64,000 bases of DNA from JACQFZ01 sp045810625 (GTDB lineage Bacteria > Pseudomonadota > Gammaproteobacteria > Acidiferrobacterales > Sulfurifustaceae), in assembly GCA_045810625.1 (NCBI GenBank), contig JBJMVQ010000075.1:1-64000 (forward strand), read 5' to 3'. Under the pieces are notes generated by a model. The model saw only the letters and a program-made list of their open reading frames with translations. It was not told the DNA's origin and made no database searches. Position 1 is the stretch's first letter; every line of letters starts with the position of its first letter. Below, in pieces: positions 33,182-41,547 of the stretch. The position numbers were made by a program, and so were the translations under genes.

Positions 33182-36100
33182 TCAACGGGACGGCGCATGG
33201 CGGCGATCGCGCAAGAGTTCCGCGAATTGCGCGGCGGGAACCGGTTCACTGAAATAGTAGCCCTGAATTTCGTCACATGCCTGCTCGCGCAGGAACGCCT
33301 CTTGATCGTGCGTTTCGACGCCTTCCGCGACGACCTTCAGGCCCAGTGTTTTGCCCATCGCGATGATCGCTTTCGTGATCGCTTTGTCTTCGGCGTCGCG
33401 CGGAATTTCGCGAATGAACGAGCGGTCGATTTTCAGAGTGTCGATCGGAAAGTTCTTGAGCTGACCGAGCGAGGAGTAACCGGTGCCGAAATCGTCGATG
33501 GCGAGACGTACGCCGGTCTGCCTGATCGCGGTCAGGACCCGCAGCGCGCGGTCGGGGTTGTGGATCACCATGCCTTCGGTGATTTCCAGCTCGAGCAGCT
33601 CGGGCGACATCCCGGTGTCGGCAAGCGCGGCGGCGATGTCGTGCAGCAGATCGTCGTCGGCGAACTGCCGCGCCGAGAGATTGACCGCGACGCGAATCGG
33701 CGCCAGGCCTTGCCGCTGCCACGCCACGTTTTGCGCACACGCCGTTCGCAGGACCCACTTGCCGATCGGTACGATCAACCCGGTCTCCTCGGCGATGGGA
33801 ATGAACTGCGCCGGCGGTATCGCCCCGAGTGCGGGGTTTTGCCAGCGCAACAGCGCTTCGACGCCGGTGATCGCGCCGGTCCGGAGATCGAGTTGCGGCT
33901 GGTAGTGCAGCGAGAATTCGTTCTGTTCGAGCGCCCGCCGCAGGTTCACTTCGAGCGTCAGGCGTTCGAGCGAGCGCGATTTGGCGTCGCGCGAATGGAA
34001 CCGGAAGTTGTTCTTGCCTTCCTCCTTCGCATGATACATCGCGATGTCGGCGTTTTTCATGAGCGTCTGCTCGTCCTCGCCGTCGTTCGGGTACATCGCG
34101 ATGCCGATGCTCGCCGTTACGCGGCACTCCTGCCCGGCGAGCATCACCGGCCGGGTGACCGTCGACAGAATCTTGCGCGCGACGATCGTCGCCTGCTCGA
34201 CGCCGCTCGCCTCGCGCGCCAACACGACGAATTCGTCGCCGCCTAGGCGGGCGACGATGTCGCTGGCGCGCAGCGACTCGCGCAGCTGGCGCGAGATTTC
34301 CTGCAACAATTTGTCGCCGGTCTCGTGACCCAGCGTGTCGTTGATGATCTTGAAGCGGTCGAGGTCGATGAAGAGCACCGCGAATTTGCGCTCGTAGCGC
34401 TGTGCCGACTGGATCTCGGCGTTCAGGAGCTGACTGAACATCACGCGATTCGGAAGGTCGGTGAGGCCATCGTGCGTGGCGAGATGCTGGATGCGATCCT
34501 CGGCGCGCTTGCGCTCCGACTCGCGCTCGAAATTTTCGAGCGCGAACGCGATGTTGTCCGCCATCCGCTCGAGCAGCTTCACCACCTGATCATCGAACGC
34601 GCGCTTCTCGCTCGAATGCAGCAAGAGCACGCCGATCGTCCGGTGATGATGGACGAGCGGCACCGCGGCCGCGGCTTTCAGGCCGATGCGCGCGGCGCTT
34701 TCGTGCCACCGGCGCATGCGCTCGTCTTTCTGAAAGTTATTACTGACCGCCGGCTTGCCCGTGCGGTAGGCGACCCTCACGAGGCCCTGGCCATCAGGCC
34801 GCGTTTCATCGACCGATACGCGCGTTTCGTCGAGCGCCGCGATGCCGGTCCCGGCCGCCGCACTTACCGTCATTGCACCGCCGCTCGCATGCGGCAGCAG
34901 AACGGCGGCGGCGGCGAATTGACCGCCGTTCACGGCCGCGTCGCACACGCGCTGATACAGCTCTTGCGCGGACCGTGCGTGCATGATCGCTTCGTTGGTG
35001 CTGCCCAACGCCGCATACATCCGGCTCATCCACGCCGCTCTTTTCTCGGCGAGCTTGCGTGCCGTGATTTCGCGCGAAATCGTGAGGATGATCCACTTGT
35101 CGCCGAGGCGCACGGCGCGCCGTTGCGTTTCGAACCACCCGGGCAAGCCGTCTTTCGCTCGGTACAGCATCTCGCGTGTCACCGCGTCGCCGCCCTTGGC
35201 GATCACTTCGGCATAAAGGCGTTTCAGTTCCTCTTCCGGTATGCCGCTCAACTGAGACGGACTCATTTTCTTGTAATCGTCGTGCTTCCAACCTCCGAAA
35301 CGGAGGTTCGCTTCGTTCCAGTAGAGAAAGCGCATCGTCTCCGGATCGACGAAGAAGATCATGTCCGGCGCGGCGTCCATGATCGTGCGAAAGCGCCGCA
35401 GCTCTTCCTCGGCTTGTTTGCGCTGGTAGAACTGGCCGATGATCTCCCCGATCTGCGCCGAACCGGCGACCAGCTCCGGGTCGGCGCGATGCGCTGCGTC
35501 CCGGCAGTAAAACTCCATGACGCCGAGCGTCTTCTCGTCGGCCCGGATGGGGAAGGCGAAGGCGGTGCGCAGCCCGGCGCGCAGAGCCGCGCGGGCGCGC
35601 CCATACGATGGATCCTTGGTGACGTTGCGGATCCACTGCGCCGCCGCGTGCATATAAGTGCGCCGTACCAGGCCGGCGTCGTCGACCGGGAGCGGCGACA
35701 AACGCTTGCCGGCGGCGAGGAACTCGTGGATCCTCGGTGCGGCAATGCCCCAGGTCTCGGCGCAGACGAGCGCCTGCTTCCCTTCGTCGACGCGCCAATA
35801 CGCGCCGCACGCCCAACCGAGCGTTTCGCCGACGGCGCACAGAATACGCTGCGTCGTCTCGGCGACGTCGTTCGCGGCGGTCAGGATGCGCGTCACTTTT
35901 TGTTCGATCGCGAGGCGCCGCTCGATCTGTACCTTGTGCGTAACGTCTTTGCCGATGCCGCGGTAACCGAGAAAATGCCCGTTCTCGTCGAACGCGGGTC
36001 GTCCGCTGGTGCTGATGTAGCGGAATTCGCCGTCGAGCGTGAGATATTTGTAAGTCAGCTCGAACGGCTCGCGTGCGGCGAGTATCGCTTTATGTTTTTC

Positions 36101-36376
36101 CCATGTGCCGTCTTCGGTGACAGGTGTGACGGTCGGCAGCTCCCAACGCCGTTTTCCGATCAGCGCATGCGGATGGGTTCCGATCTTCTCCAACGTCGCC
36201 CCTTGCAAGACCGTGAAGCGATGTTCCGCGTCGAACTCCCAGTAGAAATCGGAGGAGACCTCGATCAGGCGCTGCAGCTGCTTCTCCAGCGTCTTGATGC
36301 GCTGCTCGTACGCGTGCAGCAGCGTGTCATTCTCTTCGAGAGAGTGCGCCTGGTTGGACTTGACGTTGGTTCGCAT
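33182..36376 (-). CDS. PAS-GAF-PAS-GAF-GGDEF-EAL protein
   Basis: A 1064-residue cytoplasmic sensor protein. A short coiled coil (about 18-40) leads into PAS 35-150 (DFYWEFDAEHRF), GAF 160-318, PAS 325-440 (FFVDPETMRFLYWNEA), GAF 450-615, GGDEF 625-790 (ARLGGDEFVV at 710-718, inhibitory RASD just before) and EAL 800-1055 (GVEALLRW, DDFGTGYSSLGQL, AEGVE). All motifs needed for cyclase and phosphodiesterase activity are present. Domain sequences are close to those of the two neighbours, so the three arose by duplication. No SD is evident; an inverted repeat lies immediately upstream of the ATG. Confidence 0.95.
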   Translation of the reverse strand: MRTNVKSNQAHSLEENDTLLHAYEQRIKTLEKQLQRLIEVSSDFYWEFDAEHRFTVLQGATLEKIGTHPHALIGKRRWELPTVTPVTEDGTWEKHKAILAAREPFELTYKYLTLDGEFRYISTSGRPAFDENGHFLGYRGIGKDVTHKVQIERRLAIEQKVTRILTAANDVAETTQRILCAVGETLGWACGAYWRVDEGKQALVCAETWGIAAPRIHEFLAAGKRLSPLPVDDAGLVRRTYMHAAAQWIRNVTKDPSYGRARAALRAGLRTAFAFPIRADEKTLGVMEFYCRDAAHRADPELVAGSAQIGEIIGQFYQRKQAEEELRRFRTIMDAAPDMIFFVDPETMRFLYWNEANLRFGGWKHDDYKKMSPSQLSGIPEEELKRLYAEVIAKGGDAVTREMLYRAKDGLPGWFETQRRAVRLGDKWIILTISREITARKLAEKRAAWMSRMYAALGSTNEAIMHARSAQELYQRVCDAAVNGGQFAAAAVLLPHASGGAMTVSAAAGTGIAALDETRVSVDETRPDGQGLVRVAYRTGKPAVSNNFQKDERMRRWHESAARIGLKAAAAVPLVHHHRTIGVLLLHSSEKRAFDDQVVKLLERMADNIAFALENFERESERKRAEDRIQHLATHDGLTDLPNRVMFSQLLNAEIQSAQRYERKFAVLFIDLDRFKIINDTLGHETGDKLLQEISRQLRESLRASDIVARLGGDEFVVLAREASGVEQATIVARKILSTVTRPVMLAGQECRVTASIGIAMYPNDGEDEQTLMKNADIAMYHAKEEGKNNFRFHSRDAKSRSLERLTLEVNLRRALEQNEFSLHYQPQLDLRTGAITGVEALLRWQNPALGAIPPAQFIPIAEETGLIVPIGKWVLRTACAQNVAWQRQGLAPIRVAVNLSARQFADDDLLHDIAAALADTGMSPELLELEITEGMVIHNPDRALRVLTAIRQTGVRLAIDDFGTGYSSLGQLKNFPIDTLKIDRSFIREIPRDAEDKAITKAIIAMGKTLGLKVVAEGVETHDQEAFLREQACDEIQGYYFSEPVPAAQFAELLRDRRHAPSR

Positions 36377-36378
36377 CG

Positions 36379-36413
36379 CGAGTGACAGTGCTCTAATTAC
36401 TATTAGTCACTCG
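36379..36413 (-). promoter_or_regulatory. inverted repeat directly upstream of the second GGDEF-EAL gene
   Basis: CGAGTGAC at 36379-36386 and GTCACTCG at 36406-36413, with an inner CTAAT/ATTAG pair. The structure begins 3 bases before the ATG and covers the place where an SD should be. It may be an operator or a leader hairpin. Confidence 0.4.
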
Positions 36414-36529
36414 TAAGCTCTGCAAAAGACGGGCCCCGACCAACGGCATCGAGCGGCGTCGGCTTTCCGGCGTACGCGGGCCGACGACGGATTGTTGGCG
36501 GTCTGAGTCGGATCGCGAGGTCAGGCGGG

Positions 36530-39500
36530 TTACTCTTGCGCGCGCGCCGATTGCGCATGAAGCAACGCGGCGAATTCGGCCGGCCCGACCGGCTTGCTGA
36601 AGTAGTAGCCCTGCATCTCGTCGCACGCGTGGGTGCGCAGGAACGCCGCTTGCTCTTCGGTTTCTACGCCTTCGGCGACGACGGTCATGCTCAATGTTTT
36701 CGCCATCGCGATGATCGCTTCGGTGATGGCTTTGTCTTCCGAGTCGTGCGGAATGTCGCGGATGAAGGAGCGATCCACTTTGAGGGTATCGATCGGGAAG
36801 CGTTTGATCTGCGCGAGCGACGAGTACCCGGTGCCGAAGTCGTCGATGGCGATGTGAGCGCCCATGCGCTTGATCGCCGCCAGTGTCTTGCTCGCGCGGT
36901 CGGCGTTCTGCATGACCATGCCTTCCGTCAGCTCGATTTCGAGCAGCGACGGGTCCATGCCCGTCTCCTCGATGGCCGCAGCGACGTCGTTCAGGAAGTT
37001 CTCATCGACGAATTGGCGCGCCGAAATATTGACGGCCATTCGTATCCGCGGCAGGCCTTCGCGCTGCCATGAGACGTTTTGCGCGCACGCGGCTTTCAAG
37101 ACCCACCGACCGATCGGCACGATGAGACCGGTCTCCTCGGCCAGCGGAATAAAATGAGCGGGCGGCACCGGCCCGAGATCGGGGCTCTTCCAGCGCAACA
37201 AGGCTTCGACGCCGGTGATGCGGCCGCTCTTGAAGTCGAGCTTCGCCTGGTAGTTCAGGTAGAGCTCCTCGCGCTCGAACGCCCGGCGCAGATTCGTTTC
37301 GAGCGTGAGGCGCTCGAGCGACTGCGCCCGGATGTCCTTCGTGTAGAACTGGAAATTGTTTTTGCCTTCGGCCTTGGCGATATACATCGCCATGTCGGCG
37401 TTCTTCATCAACGATTCTTCGTCCTCGGCGTCGGCCGGATACAGCGACGCGCCGATGCTCGCGGTCACGCGGAATTCTTGGTCATTGAGCTGCACCGGTT
37501 TCAGGACCGCGGAGAGAATCTTGCGCGCGATGGCGGCAACCTGGCCGGGTTCGTTCGCCTCCGGCACCAGCACCACGAACTCATCGCCCCCCAGGCGCGC
37601 GATGATATCGCTCGAGCGCAGCACCTGTTTCAGGCGGGTAGCGATTTCCTGCAGTAGCTTGTCGCCGACGCCGTGACCGAGGCTGTCGTTGATGACCTTG
37701 AAGCGGTCGAGATCGATGAAGAGCACCGCGAACGTTCGCCCGTAGCGGCGCGACGCGTCGATGGTGTGATTCAGTAATTCGCCGAACATCACCCGATTCG
37801 GCAACCCGGTAAGCGCGTCGTGCGTCGCGAGGTACTGGATGCGATGCTCGGCGCGCCGGCGCTCGGCCTCGTGCTCGAAGTTGTGGAGCGCGAACACGAT
37901 GTTCTCCGCCATGCGTTCGAGCAGCTGGATCACGTCGTCGTTGAACGCACGCCGCTCTCCGGAGAAGAAGAGCAGCACCCCGATCGCCTCGCTGTCTTTG
38001 ATCAGCGGAACGGCGGCGCTCGCTTTGACGCCGATTTCCCGCCCGGCCGCGTGCCACGGGCTCGTGCGCGCGTCGTTGAGGAAGTCGTCGCTCACGCACG
38101 GCGCGCGCGTGCGAAACGCCGTGCCGACCAGCCCGCGTCCTTCCGGCTCCGCGTCGTCGAGCGCAATGCGCGCCCGCCGCAGCTGTTCTTCGCCCGCGCC
38201 CGCCATCGCCAGCACGTAAGCGCGCCCGGTGCCGGCCTCGGGCGCCAAGACCGCCGTCGTTATGAATTTGCCTCCGTTGACCGCGGCGTCGCACACCCGC
38301 TGGTACAGCGCCTCGGGGGATTTCGCGTGCAATATCGCCTCGTTCGTGCTGCCCAACGCCGCGTACATCCGGCTCAGTCGTTGCCGCGCCTGCTCCGCGA
38401 GCTTGCGCTCGGTGATCTCTCGCGAGATGTTCACGATGATCCAGCGCTCGCCGATGCGCACCGCCCTTCGATGCGACTCGAACCAGCCGCGCCGGCCGTC
38501 TTTCGAGCGAAACAGGTGCTCGGTGGTGACGCCCTTGTCCCCCTGAGCGATCGTCTCGGCGTAGAGCTGCTGCATTTTTTCTACGTCGACGCCGGCGAAC
38601 CCGCCCGGGGCAACGTTCAGATATTCTTCGCGCGTGTAGCCGCTCATGCGAACGGCGGTTTCGTTTACGTAGATGCGGCGCATCGTCGCGACGTCGGTGA
38701 TGATGATGCTGTCGGTCGATGCGTCCATTGCCGCCCGGAACCGCAGCAGCTCCTCTTCGCGGCTCCGGCGCTGTGCTTCATGCTCGAGATTCTCCAGCGC
38801 GAGCGGAATGTTTTCGGTCATACCCTGGAGCAGCGCGGTCGTCTCGTCGTCGAAGGCGTGGCGCTGCGCGGCGCCGAGGAGGAGCACGCCGAGCACGCGC
38901 TCGCCGCGCATGAACGGGAACGCCGCCGACGCTTTGACGCCGGTTCGTTGCGCGAAGTCGTGCCACGGCCGCATGTCCGGATCGTCGAGCAATTCGTTGT
39001 TGAAGCCGGGTTTGCCCGTGCGAAACGCGGTACCGACGAGCCCGCGGCCTTCGGGAAACGCCGCGTCGAGCGAGACGCACAGGCTGCGCGCGACGTCTTC
39101 GCCGACGCCGCTGACCGTCGCGAGCCGCACCCTCGTCGCATCCGCTTCGGGGAGCAGCACGGCGGCGCCGACGAACTTTCCGTTGCGCACCGCCGCGTCG
39201 CACAGCCGCTGGTAGAGTTCCTCGGGCGATTTGCCGCGCAGCATCGCTTCGTTCGCGACGCTCAGCATCGCGTGCACACGCTGGCGCCGGGCGGCGGCCT
39301 TCTCGGCCAGTTTTCTTTCCGTGATGTCGCGCGAAACCGTGACGATGACCCAACGGCCGCCGATGTTCAGCGCCCGTATGTGTCCTTCAATATATTTGCG
39401 CCGGCCCTCGGTGTTGATGCCGACGAATTCGGTAATGATGCTATCGCCCGGCTTTTCGATCGCTGCCGCGTAGGTTCGTTCGAGCTCGCTGCGCTCGACC

Positions 39501-40117
39501 CGCGTGATGTCGAGCACGTTCCAGCGCGAATACTCGCCGGGTGGAATGCCGATGCGGCGGCAGGCGGTTTCGTTGACATAAATAAAGCGCAGCGTGGTCG
39601 GGTCGACGATAAAGATCGCATCCGGCGACGATTCGATGGCGCTGCGAAATTGCAGTGCTTCCGCTTCATGCAGGTGGCGAGCGGTCACGTCGCGGCCGAT
39701 GCCGCGGTAGCCGGCGAAGCGGCGGTTCGCGTCGAACACCGGCATCCCGCTGACGCTTACGTATTGGCGCGACTGGTCCGCGCGCGTTCGGTACATCACG
39801 ACGTCGCGAAACGGCTGACGTGCGTCCAGTAGCGCGCGGTGCGCCTCCCATCCGGTTTCGACATCGAGCCCGATCTCCCAGGCCCGTTGGCCGATGCTGT
39901 CGCAACCGAGCGGGCATTCGACGGGGGTGTAGCGGCTGGGCTCGATGCGGGTGAAGCGGAAATCCGAGTCCTGTTCCCAGTACCAGTCGCAGGTGAGATC
40001 GATCAGATCTTCCCAGCGCGTGTCGGCGCGCGGCCGGGATACCGGCCGACCGTTCATGCCTGCCGGCCGCTTGCCCGCGGCGACGCCCGGCATTCGGATA
40101 GGAAGCCGCTTTTTCAT
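36530..40117 (-). CDS. PAS-PAS-GAF-PAS-GAF-GGDEF-EAL protein
   Basis: Read from ATG 40117 the protein has 1195 residues; the frame is open to 40261 but that extension lacks family features, and the bases before 40117 (CTCGCGATG) match those before the next paralogue. Order, approximate: PAS 32-147 (DWYWEQDSDFRFTRIEP), PAS 152-270, GAF 277-442, PAS 452-572, GAF 582-747, GGDEF 752-917 (ARLGGDEFVV, 843-847, preceded by RSSD), EAL 927-1182 (GVEALLRW, 971-973; AIDDFGTGYSSL; AEGVE). No membrane segment. It is first in the run of three paralogues and divergent from rlmH. Confidence 0.94.
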   Translation of the reverse strand: MKKRLPIRMPGVAAGKRPAGMNGRPVSRPRADTRWEDLIDLTCDWYWEQDSDFRFTRIEPSRYTPVECPLGCDSIGQRAWEIGLDVETGWEAHRALLDARQPFRDVVMYRTRADQSRQYVSVSGMPVFDANRRFAGYRGIGRDVTARHLHEAEALQFRSAIESSPDAIFIVDPTTLRFIYVNETACRRIGIPPGEYSRWNVLDITRVERSELERTYAAAIEKPGDSIITEFVGINTEGRRKYIEGHIRALNIGGRWVIVTVSRDITERKLAEKAAARRQRVHAMLSVANEAMLRGKSPEELYQRLCDAAVRNGKFVGAAVLLPEADATRVRLATVSGVGEDVARSLCVSLDAAFPEGRGLVGTAFRTGKPGFNNELLDDPDMRPWHDFAQRTGVKASAAFPFMRGERVLGVLLLGAAQRHAFDDETTALLQGMTENIPLALENLEHEAQRRSREEELLRFRAAMDASTDSIIITDVATMRRIYVNETAVRMSGYTREEYLNVAPGGFAGVDVEKMQQLYAETIAQGDKGVTTEHLFRSKDGRRGWFESHRRAVRIGERWIIVNISREITERKLAEQARQRLSRMYAALGSTNEAILHAKSPEALYQRVCDAAVNGGKFITTAVLAPEAGTGRAYVLAMAGAGEEQLRRARIALDDAEPEGRGLVGTAFRTRAPCVSDDFLNDARTSPWHAAGREIGVKASAAVPLIKDSEAIGVLLFFSGERRAFNDDVIQLLERMAENIVFALHNFEHEAERRRAEHRIQYLATHDALTGLPNRVMFGELLNHTIDASRRYGRTFAVLFIDLDRFKVINDSLGHGVGDKLLQEIATRLKQVLRSSDIIARLGGDEFVVLVPEANEPGQVAAIARKILSAVLKPVQLNDQEFRVTASIGASLYPADAEDEESLMKNADMAMYIAKAEGKNNFQFYTKDIRAQSLERLTLETNLRRAFEREELYLNYQAKLDFKSGRITGVEALLRWKSPDLGPVPPAHFIPLAEETGLIVPIGRWVLKAACAQNVSWQREGLPRIRMAVNISARQFVDENFLNDVAAAIEETGMDPSLLEIELTEGMVMQNADRASKTLAAIKRMGAHIAIDDFGTGYSSLAQIKRFPIDTLKVDRSFIRDIPHDSEDKAITEAIIAMAKTLSMTVVAEGVETEEQAAFLRTHACDEMQGYYFSKPVGPAEFAALLHAQSARAQE

Positions 40118-40359
40118 CGCGAGTCCGTCACTACCGTTTTGTACTGCAAGACCCAAGCCAGAGCCGCTGCGAAACGCCGGTTTGTTGACGGTAAGAGCGA
40201 AGCGCCAAACGGCGCCCGGTTCTGCATCCCTCGTGGGGCGGCGGGGTACGATCGGCGGCATTCACTCGTCGTCGGCCGGAACTTGATTCGACGTGGCGGG
40301 TGCTGCTGTGGCGCTGGGTTTTACGCCTGTAGAATGGATGGACTTACTATTGCTCCCGC

Positions 40360-40827
40360 ATGCAGATCCACCTATTGGCCGTCGGCAGTCGCATGCCCGC
40401 GTGGGTTCAAGCGGGGTTCGATGAATATGCCAAGCGCATGCCGCCGCAGCTGCGCCTGCGGCTTCGCGAGATTCGCGCCGGTTCTCGTACCCAAGGTGCG
40501 GATCTCGCACGTATCGTCGAGGAGGAAGGCGAGCGTCTCTGGGAGGCGGTGCCGCGCGGCGGATACGTCATCGCGCTCGATCGAACGGGGCGGGAGCTCG
40601 ACACAACCGAGCTGGCCGCGGAGTTACGGGGGTTTATGGCGCGGGGCGTGGACGTCGCGTTTCTCGTCGGCGGTCCCGAGGGGCTTTCGCCCGGGTGTCT
40701 CTCCCGGGCGCACGCGCGTTGGTCGTTGTCGCGGCTGACATTCGCGCATCCGCTGGTTCGGATCGTTTTCGCCGAACAGATTTACCGGGCTTGGAGTATT
40801 CTCAATCATCTGCCTTATCACCGATGA
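40360..40827 (+). CDS. rlmH: 23S rRNA (pseudouridine1915-N3)-methyltransferase
   Basis: A 155-residue SPOUT-fold methyltransferase of normal length, acting on helix 69 of assembled 70S ribosomes. Features: MQIHLLAVGSRMPAWVQAGF, YAKRMP, YVIALDRTGRELDTTELA, VAFLVGGPEGLS (SAM-binding knot) and WSLSRLTFAHPLVRIVFAEQ with YRAWSILNHLPYHR at the end. The stop codon overlaps the maf start (ATGA). Its usual neighbour rsfS ends at 16509. Confidence 0.97.
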   Translation: MQIHLLAVGSRMPAWVQAGFDEYAKRMPPQLRLRLREIRAGSRTQGADLARIVEEEGERLWEAVPRGGYVIALDRTGRELDTTELAAELRGFMARGVDVAFLVGGPEGLSPGCLSRAHARWSLSRLTFAHPLVRIVFAEQIYRAWSILNHLPYHR

Positions 40828-41414
40828 TCTACCTCGCTTCCGCATCGCCGCGCCGCCAAGAGCTGTTGCGTCAACTCGGCATTCGCTTCGATGTGCTCAT
40901 GCCGGACGTCGTTGAGACGCCGCGTCCCGAGGAGGAGGCGCGCGCGTACGTCCGGCGGCTCGCCCGGGAAAAGGCCGTCCATGGCGGTGATATCGTCAAG
41001 ACCCGGGGGATGCCGGTACGGCCGGTTCTCGGCGCGGACACGGAAGTGGTGCTCGACGGTGCGATTCTCGGAAAGCCCGGCGGCCGCGCCGAAGGGCTCG
41101 CGATGCTCCGCCGCCTGTCCGGGTGTACGCATCAGGTGTTGACCGCGATCAGCATCCTCCATCAGGATGAGATGCACGAAGCAGTGTCGGAAAGTCGAGT
41201 GACGTTCGCGCGACTGTCGGACCGCGACATCGAGCGATACTGGGAGAGCGGGGAACCGGCCGACAAAGCCGGCGGCTACGCGATCCAGGGACGCGCGGCG
41301 GCGTTCATCGAACATATCGAAGGGAGCTACTCCGGCATCGTCGGGCTGCCGCTCTTCGAGCTGGCGCAGCTCCTCCGGCGCATCTCCTATGTCCGCGAGG
41401 ACATCCGCACGTGA
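40824..41414 (+). CDS. maf: Maf-family nucleotide pyrophosphatase
   Basis: A 196-residue protein starting at ATG 40824, overlapping the rlmH stop. The signature MIYLASASPRRQELLRQLGI is at the N-terminus, and PVLGADTEVVLDGAILGKP carries the catalytic Asp region. GGYAIQGRAAAFIEHIEGSYSGIVGLPL is also diagnostic. Maf proteins hydrolyse non-canonical or modified nucleoside triphosphates (dTTP/UTP or m7GTP types) in a house-cleaning role. It is upstream of rng, as in many proteobacteria. Confidence 0.95.
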   Translation: MIYLASASPRRQELLRQLGIRFDVLMPDVVETPRPEEEARAYVRRLAREKAVHGGDIVKTRGMPVRPVLGADTEVVLDGAILGKPGGRAEGLAMLRRLSGCTHQVLTAISILHQDEMHEAVSESRVTFARLSDRDIERYWESGEPADKAGGYAIQGRAAAFIEHIEGSYSGIVGLPLFELAQLLRRISYVREDIRT

Positions 41415-41547
41415 GCAGACCGATGCTTATTAGCGCGACGTCATCAAGCGCGGTCGTCTACCCGGCGCCGAGTCGGCGAAACGGGGCGGTCGAACGTCGA
41501 CCGGGCGCACTTGTCGCCGAACACGCACGGTGGAGGTGCTGCCGGCC

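Noticed and set aside
40118..40261. N-terminal extension of the 1195-residue GGDEF-EAL protein to 40261
   Set aside because: The extra 48 codons show no family resemblance, and the CTCGCGATG context at 40117 matches the start of the neighbouring paralogue.
16510..40359. Integrative element or genomic island with integrase and att sites
   Set aside because: No integrase, tRNA, direct repeats or mobility gene visible at or inside either junction; base composition resembles the surroundings.
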